From assembly GCF_003437535.1 (NCBI RefSeq), contig NZ_QSQT01000033.1, forward strand, positions 1-34,822: a DNA stretch of 34,822 bases, in the 5' to 3' direction. This DNA is from Phocaeicola plebeius. GTDB taxonomy: Bacteria > Bacteroidota > Bacteroidia > Bacteroidales > Bacteroidaceae. The notes beneath the pieces are model-generated. The model was not told where the DNA came from, searched no databases, and worked only from the letters and a program-made list of their open reading frames with translations. Position numbers and translations under genes: made by a program. This document shows, in pieces, positions 16,592-26,596 of this stretch. The first letter of the stretch is position 1. Each line of letters opens with the position of its first letter.

Positions 16592-18373
16592 TTAATCAAG
16601 CTTAAGAACCGCTAAAAATGCCTTTTGAGGAACTTCTACCGTACCAATTTGCTTCATACGTTTTTTTCCTTTTTTCTGCTTTTCCAAGAGCTTACGCTTA
16701 CGGCTTACGTCACCTCCATAACATTTGGCCGTCACATCCTTACGGACTGCCTTAATGGTTTCACGCGCAATAATCTTTGCACCGATAGCCGCCTGAATCG
16801 CAATTTCAAACTGCTGACGAGGTATCAATTCCTTCAGTTTCTCACACATTCGGCGTCCTAAATCATACGCATTATCAAAGTGAGTCAACGTAGATAAGGC
16901 ATCAACCGATTCTCCGTTCAACAGAATATCCAGCTTCACCAATTTAGATGGACGGAAACCTGACTGATGATAGTCAAAAGAAGCATATCCCTTGGAAATA
17001 CTCTTCAACTTATCATAGAAGTCTATCACAATTTCACCCAAAGGCATCTTGTAATGCAATTCTACACGATTACCTGAAATATAATCCTGCTTCACCAGTT
17101 CTCCGCGCTTACCCAGACACAACGTCATAATCGGACCGATATAGTCTGTTGCCGTAATAATGGAAGCATCAATATAAGGTTCTTCAATATGATCAATCAG
17201 TGTAGGATCGGGCATTCCTCCCGGGTTATGCACTTCCTGCACTCCTCCCTGCTTATCGTAAATCATATACGATACGTTAGGAACAGTGGTAATCACATTC
17301 ATATCAAACTCACGATCCAGTCGTTCCTGCACAATTTCCATATGAAGCAATCCCAAGAATCCGCAACGGAATCCGAAGCCCAGCGCCAAAGAAGATTCCG
17401 GCTGAAAAGTCAGAGACGCATCGTTCAGCTGAAGTTTTTCCAAAGAAGCACGCAAATTTTCGTAATCTTCCGCTTCAATCGGGTAAACTCCGGCAAAGAC
17501 CATCGGTTTTACTTCCTCAAATCCATCAATTGCCTTATCACACGGGCGACTGATATGTGTAATGGTATCTCCTACCTTCACCTCTTTAGAAGTCTTGATA
17601 CCGGAAATAATGTATCCTACATCTCCCGTACGCAACTCTTTCCGAGGAACCATATCCATTTTCAATACACCTACTTCGTCAGCATCGTATTCTTTTCCTG
17701 TATTGAAGAATTTCACCTTGTCACCTGTACGAATCACTCCGTTTACCACCTTAAAATATGCAATGATACCACGGAATGAATTGAATACAGAATCGAAAAT
17801 TAAAGCCTGCAGCGGTGCATTCTCATCACCAACTGGAGCTGGGATACGTTCTACTACTGCCTGAAGAATATCCTCTACTCCCATACCGGTCTTTCCCGAT
17901 GCACGAATAATATCTTCACGCTTGCAGCCTAACAAATCAATAATTTCATCCTCCACCTCTTCCGGCATCGCACTGGCCATATCACACTTGTTCATCACCG
18001 GAATAATCTCCAGGTCATGTTCCAACGCCATATACAAGTTCGAAATAGTCTGCGCCTGCACACCTTGAGAAGCGTCGACGACCAACAATGCTCCTTCACA
18101 AGCTGCAATGGAACGAGACACTTCGTATGAAAAGTCCACGTGTCCCGGAGTGTCAATCAGGTTCAGAATGTATTTTTCACCTTTATAAGTATACTCCATC
18201 TGAATGGCATGGCTCTTGATTGTGATTCCACGTTCACGTTCCAGGTCCATATCGTCCAACATCTGTCCCTCTGTAACCTTAATTGTCTGCGTATATTCCA
18301 GCAAACGGTCAGCCAGTGTAGACTTACCGTGGTCAATGTGTGCAATGATGCAAAAATTTCGGATATTCTTCAT
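16592..18373 (-). CDS. lepA: Elongation factor 4 (LepA), translational GTPase
   Basis: LepA is a ribosome-binding GTPase that affects translocation and initiation, especially under stress. The 593-residue protein has the full EF-G-like layout. The G domain starts with '[16 protein letters not shown]' (P-loop, residues 10-25), and 'DTPGHVDF' (G3) and 'NKCD' (G4) follow. Domain II, the EF-G III and V-like domains, and the LepA-specific C-terminal domain ending '[17 protein letters not shown]' are all present. Length is typical. The gene is monocistronic, divergent from lemA and closed by a strong terminator. Confidence 0.98.
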   Translation of the reverse strand: MKNIRNFCIIAHIDHGKSTLADRLLEYTQTIKVTEGQMLDDMDLERERGITIKSHAIQMEYTYKGEKYILNLIDTPGHVDFSYEVSRSIAACEGALLVVDASQGVQAQTISNLYMALEHDLEIIPVMNKCDMASAMPEEVEDEIIDLLGCKREDIIRASGKTGMGVEDILQAVVERIPAPVGDENAPLQALIFDSVFNSFRGIIAYFKVVNGVIRTGDKVKFFNTGKEYDADEVGVLKMDMVPRKELRTGDVGYIISGIKTSKEVKVGDTITHISRPCDKAIDGFEEVKPMVFAGVYPIEAEDYENLRASLEKLQLNDASLTFQPESSLALGFGFRCGFLGLLHMEIVQERLDREFDMNVITTVPNVSYMIYDKQGGVQEVHNPGGMPDPTLIDHIEEPYIDASIITATDYIGPIMTLCLGKRGELVKQDYISGNRVELHYKMPLGEIVIDFYDKLKSISKGYASFDYHQSGFRPSKLVKLDILLNGESVDALSTLTHFDNAYDLGRRMCEKLKELIPRQQFEIAIQAAIGAKIIARETIKAVRKDVTAKCYGGDVSRKRKLLEKQKKGKKRMKQIGTVEVPQKAFLAVLKLD

Positions 18374-18405
18374 ATATAATATTACAACTTATCAAAATTA
18401 TTGGG

Positions 18406-18413
18406 CAAAGATA
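18406..18413 (-). promoter_or_regulatory. -7 box of the lepA promoter
   Basis: The minus strand reads TATCTTTG, a full TAnnTTTG match 33 bp before the lepA start. It is divergent from the lemA promoter 23 bp away. Confidence 0.6.
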
Positions 18414-18435
18414 CGCAAAAAATGAGATTTTTATG

Positions 18436-18443
18436 TATGTTTG
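18436..18443 (+). promoter_or_regulatory. -7 box of the lemA operon promoter
   Basis: The plus strand reads TATGTTTG, matching TAnnTTTG, 36 bp before the lemA start. The only upstream TTG is too far away to be a normal -33 element. Confidence 0.6.
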
Positions 18444-18478
18444 CCATTGAAACTAATCATAAAACATAAATAACACGT

Positions 18479-19060
18479 ATGAAAAAAACATGGATTATTG
18501 TTATCGCAGTAGTAGCTGTTCTTGTGATTTACTGCGTCAGTTCGTATAATTCTTTAGTCACTCAGGAAGAAACCGTAGGCACTGCATGGAGCAACGTAGA
18601 AAACCAATATCAGAGACGCTCTGACCTGATTCCTAATCTGGTCAATACCGTTAAGGGGTATGCCGCACACGAAAAAGAAACATTCGATGCGGTGGTATCA
18701 GCCAGAGCAAAAGCTACTCAGATGACCATCGACATCGAAGACCTGACTCCTGAAAAAATTGAAGCCTACCAGAAAGCACAAGGAGCTGTGGGCAGTGCAT
18801 TGAGCCGACTGTTGGCTGTGACAGAAAACTATCCGGAGTTGAAAGCCAATGAAAACTTTAAGGAACTGCAGGCACAGTTGGAAGGAACTGAGAACCGTAT
18901 CAGCGTAGAACGTCGTAAATTCAACGAAACTGCACGCGAATACAATACCAGCATCCGCCGTTTCCCGAAAAATATCGTCGCAAGCATGTTCGGTTTTGAA
19001 AAGCGTCCTTATTTCGAAGCTGAAGAAGGCAGCGAAAAGGCACCTGAAGTGAAGTTCTAA
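18479..19060 (+). CDS. lemA: LemA family membrane protein
   Basis: This 193-residue LemA-family protein has one N-terminal transmembrane helix (residues 4-22) and a long alpha-helical bundle. Family blocks include 'YNSLVTQEETVGTAWSNVE', 'QRRSDLIPNLVNTVKGYA' and 'YNTSIRRFPKNIVASMFGF'. The biochemical role of LemA proteins is not settled. They are often encoded beside TPM-domain proteins, as here (15 bp before the next gene), which suggests a shared envelope function. It is the first gene of a plus-strand operon. Confidence 0.95.
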   Translation: MKKTWIIVIAVVAVLVIYCVSSYNSLVTQEETVGTAWSNVENQYQRRSDLIPNLVNTVKGYAAHEKETFDAVVSARAKATQMTIDIEDLTPEKIEAYQKAQGAVGSALSRLLAVTENYPELKANENFKELQAQLEGTENRISVERRKFNETAREYNTSIRRFPKNIVASMFGFEKRPYFEAEEGSEKAPEVKF

Positions 19061-19075
19061 CCTACCCTCTTCACA

Positions 19076-19996
19076 ATGAAACGAACATCTTTATTCGGAA
19101 TACTCTTTTTACTGGCAACTGCCTTCAGCACTTTGCGAGCTGAAGGATACAAAGTAGAAGAGGTTCCCATGGTACACCTGCAAGACCGGACACGGTATGT
19201 CAGCAATCCTGACGGAATTCTTAGTGAAGCGGCTGTAGCTGTAATGGATACCACCCTCTTTGCTTTGGAACAGAAAACCGGCATCCAGACCGTGGTCGTA
19301 GCCGTACGGCAAATAAAAGGCGGTGATTGTTTCGACTTTGCCTACCAACTGGGAGAGAAAAACGGAGTAGGCCAGAAAGGTAAAGACAACGGACTGGTCA
19401 TTCTGCTGGTCACAGAAGAAAGATGTATCCAGTTTGCTACCGGATATGGACTGGAAGGTATTCTTCCCGATGCCATCTGTAAACGCATCCAAACCCGTTA
19501 CATGAATCCCTATTTAAGTAAAGGTGACTGGGATTCCGGTATGGTAGCCGGTATTCAGGCCGTACGACAAGTACTGGATAAAAGTTCCGGAGCTCCCACT
19601 CCTCCCGAAGGTGAATCAGACGGACTGCTAATTTTTATCATCCTGGGATGCTGCTTTATCCTTGTACCTGCCTTATTATGGTATTCCGCACGCCAACGAA
19701 ACAAATGTCCGAATTGCCATAAGCATACCTTACAACAGGTTTCAGTTCGTACCATTTCACGCGTAGGCAGCGTACGTACCGAAGAAATCACCTATCTGTG
19801 CAGCAATTGCGGACACGTACGTCACACTCACCGAAAAGTCGATGACGACGAATTCCATCACCGGGGAGGCAACGGAGGTCCCTTCTTAGGCGGTCCGTTC
19901 TTTGGAGGTGGTTTCGGAAGAGGTGGAGGCGGCTTCAGCGGCGGCAGTTTTGGAGGAGGAAGCTTCGGAGGCGGTGGCGCCGGAAGCAGATTCTAA
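19076..19996 (+). CDS. TPM-domain (YgcG-type) envelope protein with Gly-rich tail
   Basis: This 306-residue protein has a signal peptide (residues 1-22) and a TPM domain (about 40-165) with '[18 protein letters not shown]' and '[27 protein letters not shown]'. A transmembrane helix (about 184-204) is followed by a four-Cys zinc-ribbon-like module 'CPNCHKH...CSNCGHV' (about 212-246). The Gly/Phe/Ser-rich tail ends 'GGGGAGSRF'. TPM domains have been linked to photosystem II repair and to phosphatase activity in plants, and in bacteria the role is unclear. The zinc ribbon places the C-terminal part in the cytoplasm. It lies between lemA and aroC in one transcription unit. Confidence 0.9.
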   Translation: MKRTSLFGILFLLATAFSTLRAEGYKVEEVPMVHLQDRTRYVSNPDGILSEAAVAVMDTTLFALEQKTGIQTVVVAVRQIKGGDCFDFAYQLGEKNGVGQKGKDNGLVILLVTEERCIQFATGYGLEGILPDAICKRIQTRYMNPYLSKGDWDSGMVAGIQAVRQVLDKSSGAPTPPEGESDGLLIFIILGCCFILVPALLWYSARQRNKCPNCHKHTLQQVSVRTISRVGSVRTEEITYLCSNCGHVRHTHRKVDDDEFHHRGGNGGPFLGGPFFGGGFGRGGGGFSGGSFGGGSFGGGGAGSRF

Positions 19997-20021
19997 TCAC
20001 AATCAATTATACCATACAACG

Positions 20022-21101
20022 ATGTACAATAACACTTTTGGAAATATCTTCCGTCTCACCAGTTTCGGTGAATCACACGGAAAAGCTATAGGCGGAGTTA
20101 TCGACGGATTTCCGGCAGGTATCGCCATCGACATGGATTTTATTCAACAGGAACTGGACCGACGCCGTCCCGGACAATCGGCCATCACCACAGCCCGAAA
20201 AGAGGCTGACCAGGTAGAATTTCTTTCCGGAATATATGAAGGGGTATCTACCGGATGTTCCATCGGATTTGTGGTATGGAATACCAACCAGCATTCCAAC
20301 GATTATAACAACATGAAAGACGTATTCCGTCCTTCTCATGCCGACTTTACCTATACACAAAAATACGGTATACGCGACCACCGGGGAGGAGGACGTTCTT
20401 CAGCCCGTGAAACCATCGCCCGTGTAGTAGCCGGTACCCTTGCCAAACTGGCATTGCGACAGCTCGGCGTTCGCATCACGGCCTTCACTTCGCAGGTAGG
20501 AGAATTCAAGTTGGATAAAGACTATACCGCATACGATTTGAGTACCATTGAAGACAATCCGGTACGCTGTCCGGATCAAGAACTTGCCAAGCAGATGGCT
20601 GACTATATTTACCAGACAAAAGGAGAAGGCGATACCATCGGTGGTGTCATCAGCTGTGTCATACAAGGATGCCCTATCGGATTGGGCCAGCCGGTTTTCG
20701 GCAAGCTTCATGCCGCCTTGGGCAATGCCATGCTTAGCATCAACGCTGTCAAAGGCTTTGAATATGGACAAGGTTTCAGTCACATGGAGATGAAAGGCAG
20801 CCAGCAAAACGATATATTCTATCGTAACGGAGAGAAAATAGCCTTCCGCACCAACCGCTCAGGAGGTATTCAGGGAGGTATCAGCAACGGCCAGGATATT
20901 TATTTCCGCGTAGCCTTCAAGCCGGTAGCTACGGTATTGATGGAACAGCCTACAGTCGACATCTATGGCAACGAAACTATTCTGAAAGCCCGCGGACGTC
21001 ACGACCCTTGTGTGTTACCTCGCGCAGTCCCCATTGTGGAAGCTATGGCAGCTATGACGATACTCGATTATTATCTGCTTAATAAAACTACACATCTGTA
21101 A
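20022..21101 (+). CDS. aroC: Chorismate synthase
   Basis: AroC makes chorismate from EPSP, the last step of the shikimate pathway, using reduced FMN. The 359-residue protein carries the three usual signatures: '[20 protein letters not shown]' at the N-terminus, '[13 protein letters not shown]' around residue 120, and '[16 protein letters not shown]' near residue 285. The frame stays open upstream through the Gly-rich tail of the preceding gene, but the ATG at 20022 is the family start, 25 bp after the TPM gene stop. No other aro gene is nearby. Co-transcription with lemA and the peptidase gene looks incidental. Confidence 0.98.
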   Translation: MYNNTFGNIFRLTSFGESHGKAIGGVIDGFPAGIAIDMDFIQQELDRRRPGQSAITTARKEADQVEFLSGIYEGVSTGCSIGFVVWNTNQHSNDYNNMKDVFRPSHADFTYTQKYGIRDHRGGGRSSARETIARVVAGTLAKLALRQLGVRITAFTSQVGEFKLDKDYTAYDLSTIEDNPVRCPDQELAKQMADYIYQTKGEGDTIGGVISCVIQGCPIGLGQPVFGKLHAALGNAMLSINAVKGFEYGQGFSHMEMKGSQQNDIFYRNGEKIAFRTNRSGGIQGGISNGQDIYFRVAFKPVATVLMEQPTVDIYGNETILKARGRHDPCVLPRAVPIVEAMAAMTILDYYLLNKTTHL

Positions 21102-21112
21102 ATAAAAATACC

Positions 21113-22468
21113 ATGGAAATCAAACAATACATCCAAGAAAATGAAGAACGGTTCCTGAACGAACTGTTCAGCCTTATCCGCATTCCCAGCATCAGTGCAC
21201 TTCCTGCGCATAAGGACGACATGCTGGCCTGCGCGGAACGCTGGCGTCAGCTACTGCTCGAAGCAGGAGCCGATGAAGCGATGGTCATGCCCTCAGAAAG
21301 ACATCCGTTAGTCTATGCCGAAAAGCGTGTCAGCCCCGATGCTCCGACCGTACTGGTCTATGCACATTATGACGTCATGCCGGCCGAACCGTTGGAATTA
21401 TGGAAAAGCCAGCCTTTCGAACCGGAAGTTCGTGACGGTCGTATCTGGGCACGCGGTGCCGACGATGATAAAGGACAGTCCATGATTCAAGTCAAGGCTT
21501 TTGAATACCTCGTACGTGAAGGGCTGCTCCGCCACAATGTGAAATTCATTTTTGAAGGAGAAGAAGAAATCGGTTCGCCCAGCCTGAATGCTTTTCTGAA
21601 AGCACACAAGGAACTGTTGAAAGCCGATGTGATCTTAGTGTCCGACACCAGCATGTTAGGGGCTGACCTGCCGTCCCTCACTACCGGACTAAGAGGACTG
21701 GCTTACTGGGAAATTGAAGTAACCGGCCCGAACCGTGACCTTCACTCCGGACATTTCGGTGGTGCAGTGGCCAATCCTATCAACGTGCTCTGCGATTTAC
21801 TTTCAAAAGTCATCGACGCAGACGGACGTATTACCGTTCCTCATTTCTACGATGACGTAGAAGAAGTACCGGCTGCCGAGCGCGAAATGATTGCCCAGAT
21901 TCCGTTCGACGAGAAAAAATACATGGAAGCCATCGGAGTGAAAGCCCTGAAAGGCGAAAAAGGCTATTCCACACTGGAACGCAACAGCTGCCGTCCGTCA
22001 TTCGATGTATGCGGCATCTGGGGAGGATATACAGGCGAAGGTTCCAAGACCGTATTGCCTTCTAAAGCCTACGCCAAAGTTTCCAGCCGTCTGGTCCCTC
22101 ACCAGCAGCATGAAAAAATCTCCCAGCTGTTTGTAGACTATCTCACACAGCAGGCACCCGACTATGTACAAGTGAAAGTCACTCCTCTGCATGGAGGTGA
22201 AGGCTATGTGTGCCCGATTGACCATCCGGCTTATCAAGCTGCAGAAAAAGGATTTGAAAAAGCTTTCGGCAAAAAGCCACTGGCTGTACGTCGTGGAGGA
22301 AGTATTCCTATCATCAGCGATTTCGAACAGATTCTGGGTATTAAAACCATTCTGATGGGATTCGGACTGGAAAGCGATGCCATCCACTCCCCGAATGAGA
22401 ACTTCTCACTTGATATTTTCAGAAAAGGAATAGAAGCCGTAGTGGAATTCCACCAACAATATAAATAA
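21113..22468 (+). CDS. M20 family metallopeptidase (dipeptidase)
   Basis: This 451-residue cytoplasmic peptidase belongs to the M20/M28 family, with two metal ions in the active site. The metal and catalytic residues are visible: His85 and Asp87 in 'VYAHYDVMP', an Asp in 'ARGADDDKGQ' near 118, the Glu pair in 'FEGEEEIGSP' at 150-151, and a C-terminal His in 'ESDAIHSPNENF'. The dimerisation domain starts around 'TGPNRDLHSGHFGGAVANP'. The pattern is close to Cys-Gly and PepV/CNDP-type dipeptidases. It starts 11 bp after aroC and ends the operon. Confidence 0.94.
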   Translation: MEIKQYIQENEERFLNELFSLIRIPSISALPAHKDDMLACAERWRQLLLEAGADEAMVMPSERHPLVYAEKRVSPDAPTVLVYAHYDVMPAEPLELWKSQPFEPEVRDGRIWARGADDDKGQSMIQVKAFEYLVREGLLRHNVKFIFEGEEEIGSPSLNAFLKAHKELLKADVILVSDTSMLGADLPSLTTGLRGLAYWEIEVTGPNRDLHSGHFGGAVANPINVLCDLLSKVIDADGRITVPHFYDDVEEVPAAEREMIAQIPFDEKKYMEAIGVKALKGEKGYSTLERNSCRPSFDVCGIWGGYTGEGSKTVLPSKAYAKVSSRLVPHQQHEKISQLFVDYLTQQAPDYVQVKVTPLHGGEGYVCPIDHPAYQAAEKGFEKAFGKKPLAVRRGGSIPIISDFEQILGIKTILMGFGLESDAIHSPNENFSLDIFRKGIEAVVEFHQQYK

Positions 22469-22494
22469 CACTGCACAAAGCACATTCCTAAAGG

Positions 22495-22539
22495 GCACTG
22501 CACAAGGAGAAACAAATACACTCACTCCTTGTACAGTGC
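22495..22539. terminator. Bidirectional terminator between convergent genes
   Basis: GCACTGCACAAGGAG (22495-22509) and CTCCTTGTACAGTGC (22525-22539) form a 15-bp stem with one G-U position around a 15-nt loop. It is followed by TTTCATTCTT on the plus strand. It lies between the M20 peptidase and the convergent lipoprotein gene and can serve both. Confidence 0.82.
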
Positions 22540-22565
22540 TTTCATTCTTAATGCTTTTTCGATGC

Positions 22566-23615
22566 TTATCTCTTTTCGGTACGCAGCAAATAAAGCCACG
22601 TGTTATCTTCCCACGCACCGTCTTCCTGAATAATCTGGAAAAATAGTTCCATTTCTTCTACCTCTTCCTCCGGAAGCCCTTCTGCTCCCTTAGATCTGAT
22701 ATAGCGCGAGACAGCTCTTTGACGATACGGACTGGCAATATTCAGATACAATGAGCCGGAGTTATCCCCCCTTGCAAAATACATAGGCAGGAAGTCTCTT
22801 CCGTCATTAAAGAAATCGGTGAAAAAAATTGAACATGGCAGCGGCTCCCCAATCAGTTCCGTTTCCACACAACGAGACTGTTCCTGCGTAAAAATCCAAT
22901 TCATACGGTTCGGTATCATACTGGAAATATCATATTGCAGCGTAGCAATCTGCACAAAGTTCTCTTCTCCCACTTCTCTCACAAACACATCCAGCGTAGC
23001 GTCCGCATGAAATATCACCCGCATCATCTCCGTACGTTGAGCCACCCTCTGCCCCATTTTGCGCAGCACATCTTTCACCAAATCCGTTTTTTTCCATACT
23101 TGTCCGTTCCATTCCACTTCTCCCGGACCACCAACTATTAACGACAGACAGTCCTCTCCAAAATGAAAATCATAAGGCGTGTCCAGTTCGATACAGGATT
23201 CGTTCATCTGATACCGGCAGGTGATGGACAATTTTTTCTCCTCTTCCTGTGGCATGAAATACCCTTCCACCTCCAGATCATAAGGCTTTCCGGAAGACTT
23301 TCCGGAAAAAACAATTTCAGACACTCCAGGAACTACATCCACCGCCAGTTTAATGTCATCCGGAAGTAAGGATGAAATCGTCAGCTGTAGTTTGGTCGTA
23401 TCCGATTCTATCGCATCAAATTCCACTACGGGATATGCCCATGCATCTTTCACTCCCAATGCTTTCCCGTTCCATTGGAAATCAAAAGCCGAGCCAGAAA
23501 AACGAATCTCACACATTTCACTCTCCGGGTTCAGTAGCGGCAATGCCTCTTCATTTTTACAGGAAAAGAAAAGTAATAGTATCCCAACGGACAAACATTT
23601 CAAAACCGTTCTCAT
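22566..23615 (-). CDS. Putative lipoprotein of unknown function
   Basis: This 349-residue protein is not recognised beyond being a lipoprotein. The N-terminus has a short charged region, a hydrophobic core and a lipobox with Cys19 (LLFFSC). The rest is beta-rich and soluble, with no clear catalytic motif. An Asp/Glu-rich stretch lies near the C-terminus ('EGLPEEEVEEMELFFQ'). It starts 26 bp after the stop of the upstream split lipoprotein gene, so the two probably form an operon and may act together at the outer membrane. A surface or adhesin role is possible but unsupported. Confidence 0.75.
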   Translation of the reverse strand: MRTVLKCLSVGILLLFFSCKNEEALPLLNPESEMCEIRFSGSAFDFQWNGKALGVKDAWAYPVVEFDAIESDTTKLQLTISSLLPDDIKLAVDVVPGVSEIVFSGKSSGKPYDLEVEGYFMPQEEEKKLSITCRYQMNESCIELDTPYDFHFGEDCLSLIVGGPGEVEWNGQVWKKTDLVKDVLRKMGQRVAQRTEMMRVIFHADATLDVFVREVGEENFVQIATLQYDISSMIPNRMNWIFTQEQSRCVETELIGEPLPCSIFFTDFFNDGRDFLPMYFARGDNSGSLYLNIASPYRQRAVSRYIRSKGAEGLPEEEVEEMELFFQIIQEDGAWEDNTWLYLLRTEKR

Positions 23616-23641
23616 ATTCTTTCAATTAAAAGTTAACAAAA

Positions 23642-24424
23642 TCAGTTCTCAATGGGAACAAATGGATATACATTGTAATACCAGTCACCAGAATTATAAT
23701 AATCCCATCGGAACCTAGGGACAAAAGTATGGCTTGACACAATCGTATTTTCCCTACCATTATTTTCCACTTTCATTTCAACAGTTACCACTAATATATA
23801 ACGTGACATAAAAGTCAAATGAGGAACCGCTCCTTGTTCTCCTTCTGGAGTATTAGGTAAATAAATTTCAAAAGGCGCCTTATCTCCCCAATTCCATAGT
23901 TCCTCTCCATTCTTATCTTTCAAAACGACTCCAGTATAAATATAAAAAGGTGGTCTATATACCTCGTCATATAACAACTCCGAAGAAACAGGTCTTCGCT
24001 CATTATGCACACCACTGGTACCTTCATTTAATGCATCATATAAAACAGTATGACTCGTTTCATAAATTTCGCCTTTAACAGTATAACTTTTTACCGACGA
24101 CAACATTTCCGGATTCAGGTTTAAACAGTCATCCAAATCCGAAGCATAAAACTCTGGTCCCATGGACTGATATATCTGAACTGCTTCATCGTTATCCTGC
24201 TTGTAATGAGTAGCATAAGGAGAGAGTCTTAAACACGGATAATCAGACAAACTCCATACACCCAAACGACCGATTTTGTCTGGAGAAAGAGACAATGTGA
24301 AAGGGGGTATCAAACCTGTGGCAAGCGTTTCTATCTCTCCAGAAAGAGTTACCTTTCCATTCGTCTGCAACATAACGGTCTGTACGGTATTTTTTTTCCC
24401 TATCAAACCCACCAGTAAAAGCAC
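23642..24424 (-). pseudogene. C-terminal part of a frameshifted lipoprotein gene
   Basis: This reading frame continues the gene starting at 25310 after a one-base shift at the A8 tract at 24390-24397. The listed start is only a GTG codon inside the upstream reading frame, not a convincing initiation site. Protein-like sequence begins right after the tract ('NTVQTVMLQTNGKVTLSGEI') and runs about 250 residues to the stop, with no recognised domain. Removing one A from the tract would fuse it to the N-terminal part as a protein of about 555 residues. Both halves have normal codon use, so the break is recent, a sequencing error, or used for slippage. Confidence 0.75.
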
Positions 24425-25310
24425 CTAATAACGTACTAACTCCAGAAGAAACAAGACTACCTGCCCCTTTTACAATTAAAGACTTTATTTCTTTAAATAC
24501 TTTCTCGCTTTCAATTGCTTTCTCCACCCACTTCTCTGCTTTATCCCCTGCATATTTAGCTACAGATTTCACTATTTTATCTCCCTTATTATATGTTGTT
24601 GAAGAAAGAATCAGTCCTTCTGTGGTACTTTCAAAATCACCATCTAATTCAATTGTACTAGTAGTACATGAATGTGGAATTATTTGAAGCGTTCCTCCTT
24701 TTAAATTAGGATCATACGCCAACTCTGTCTGAAAACAATTCCAGCCCACGGTATATCCTTTAGAATCATCATTTGATATATTGCCTACATAAATATCATA
24801 AATATCCTTCCCTGTAGACAGTTCCGCATAAACATCAGAAAAAGCTAAACAAGATTGAGGAATCTCAAAATGCAATTTCCACATTGCTGTATTCTGTAAA
24901 TTCGCTTGTTCTGGCTCCAAATAATAAAAAACTTTTAGTACCCCCGTATACTTATTATGAAAAATCAGATAATTCACTCCTAAATCTCCATAACCATTAA
25001 CTGTATGGGCAATCAACTCCCATCCATCTACAGATTTTATGTCCATTCTTATGTCATAAGGAATCGCAGTTGTAGACTGAGTTGTATTCCATGGCGTATT
25101 AACATGATTTCCTGAAGATAATGTTACCTTTTCCCATTCCTCCCAATTCAATTGTCCCGAACGACTACGTCCTGCATCGGACTTAGGATAAGCAACTAAT
25201 TCCCGAACAGTAGGTAATGCCTTTACTTTTTCTTGAACTTCCAATTCATTTGAACAAGACATTACTCCTATTCCATATAGAAACACACAAAAGAACAATG
25301 ATTTTTTCAT
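24243..25310 (-). pseudogene. N-terminal part of a frameshifted lipoprotein gene
   Basis: The gene begins with a lipoprotein signal peptide with Cys19 (GIGVMSC) and continues about 300 residues in protein-like sequence up to 'GVSTLLGAFTGGF'. Then the A8 tract at 24390-24397 shifts the frame. The last 50 or so residues in this frame (after 'GGFDREKK') are rich in Arg, Cys and His and look like out-of-frame noise, ending at 24243. The C-terminal half continues in the other frame to 23642. The function is not recognised. A Bacteroides-type promoter candidate lies just upstream, and the gene heads a probable two-gene lipoprotein operon. Confidence 0.75.
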
Positions 25311-25333
25311 AACCTTAGATTTTGATTTCGCAA

Positions 25334-25364
25334 TAAATATACGTTTTTTCTTTTAGAAATACAA
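25334..25364 (-). promoter_or_regulatory. Candidate promoter of the lipoprotein operon
   Basis: On the minus strand a TTG at 25364-25362 is followed after 20 bp by TATATTTA (25341-25334), one base from TAnnTTTG. It lies 24 bp before the start codon. Confidence 0.4.
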
Positions 25365-25409
25365 CTCCCGGACAAGAAAACATATATTCATTTAGTCAAA
25401 ATAATACAC

Positions 25410-25534
25410 GGCTCTTCCATTTTCCCAGTACTTTCCTAGAAGTACTGGAGTACCGCCGGGGAAGTACCGGAGTACTACTGAGGAAGTACCGGAGTACCGC
25501 TGGGAAAGTACTGATTTAGTTAAATGAAAGAGCC
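25410..25534. repeat. Hairpin-flanked array of 22-bp GTAC-rich repeats
   Basis: Three full 22-bp units start at 25440, 25462 and 25484 with consensus AAGTACCGGAGTACCGCTGGGG, plus a partial fourth at 25506. Each contains AGTAC..GTAC complementarity. The array is bracketed by inverted repeats: GGCTCTTCCATTT (25410-25422) with AAATGAAAGAGCC (25522-25534), one mismatch, and CAGTACTTTCC (25426-25436) with GGAAAGTACTG (25503-25513), perfect. The 125-bp element can fold into one long branched hairpin. It lies downstream of the phosphatase-fold gene and may also terminate it. No open reading frame is inside. Confidence 0.85.
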
Positions 25535-25576
25535 ATGGCCAATAATATCAACTTTCAATGCGCGCGAGAAACAACT

Positions 25577-26596
25577 CTATTCTTCCACTATCAGTTCCAG
25601 CAGCACCGGAAGATGATCGCTATATCCTCCGTGATACCGCATTCCTTTATAGGTGCGGAAAGGCGTATCCCCTCCATACACATTATCTTCTTCCAACAAA
25701 AAAGGGAAACGTAGAATAGAGACTTTTTCTTTTGAAGTCCTTGTACGAGCATCCGGCTGCAACAGAGCACCGTTCACTACCATCTGATCCAGTACACCCC
25801 ACTCTCCTTTATAACGATAGGTCCCTCCCTGCTGGTTATCCATCAGATTATACAAGGCACATAACTGCGGCTTTTCAGACAAGGCAGACACACGAAGCCC
25901 TTCCTGCAACGACTTTCCATCAGGATAGTCATTAAAGTCCCCCATAATAATAAGACGGGGATTCTGCCGCTCAGCCATGACCGAATCAGCGGCTTGACGG
26001 ATTCTGCGGGCCACCCACAAACGATAGGGATCTGTTTTCTTTGCCCCTCCCACACGCGAGGGAAGATGACAGACAAAGACATCTAACGTATCTCCGCTTA
26101 CCACACGCCCCGATACGTACAGCACATCTCGCGTAGGACGCATACCCAATGAATCTGACGGAATACGAATTTTCTGTGAAGCGAGCAAGCGGAACGAGAC
26201 TGGTTGATACAACAGAGCCACATCGATGCCACGCTCATCGGGCGAGCTGGTCATGACATACTTATAACCCACTTCACGAAGCGGAGAATAACGGGTCAAG
26301 CTTTTCAGGCAATAGTCATTTTCCACCTCACACAAACCCACCAAATCAGGCACCTGTTCCTTTCCTGCTGCCAGTATCACCTTTCCAATCTTGTTCACCT
26401 TATCCTGAAAGCGACGGTACGTCCAGTTCCGTACACTCCCCGGCAAAAACTCTGTATCCTGCTTTAAAGAATCGTGACGGCAATCAAACAAGTTTTCCAC
26501 GTTGTACTCCATCACCCGGAACGCATGCTGTGCCTGAGCCGGTGCGGCACTCATGCCGCACACAGCCCATAGCAAGCTATAAATTAGTTTTCTCAT
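25577..26596 (-). CDS. Secreted endonuclease/exonuclease/phosphatase-family protein
   Basis: This 339-residue protein has a Sec signal peptide (residues 1-22, 'APAQAQ' near the cleavage site) and an endonuclease/exonuclease/phosphatase fold. Active-site signatures are 'VMEYNVENLFD' near the N-terminus, a Glu in 'LCEVEND', 'IIMGDFNDYP' in the middle, and 'YSDHLPVLLEL' at the C-terminus, which supply the metal-binding Asn/Glu/Asp and catalytic His. Members cleave nucleic acids, phosphoinositides or other phosphodiesters, and the substrate here is unknown. Its start overlaps the pepD stop by 4 bp (ATGA), so it is translationally coupled to pepD. Confidence 0.92.
   Translation of the reverse strand: MRKLIYSLLWAVCGMSAAPAQAQHAFRVMEYNVENLFDCRHDSLKQDTEFLPGSVRNWTYRRFQDKVNKIGKVILAAGKEQVPDLVGLCEVENDYCLKSLTRYSPLREVGYKYVMTSSPDERGIDVALLYQPVSFRLLASQKIRIPSDSLGMRPTRDVLYVSGRVVSGDTLDVFVCHLPSRVGGAKKTDPYRLWVARRIRQAADSVMAERQNPRLIIMGDFNDYPDGKSLQEGLRVSALSEKPQLCALYNLMDNQQGGTYRYKGEWGVLDQMVVNGALLQPDARTRTSKEKVSILRFPFLLEEDNVYGGDTPFRTYKGMRYHGGYSDHLPVLLELIVEE

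Noticed and set aside
19902..20021. N-terminal extension of chorismate synthase
   Set aside because: The in-frame upstream part is the Gly-rich tail of the preceding gene read in another frame, and the family start is at 20022.
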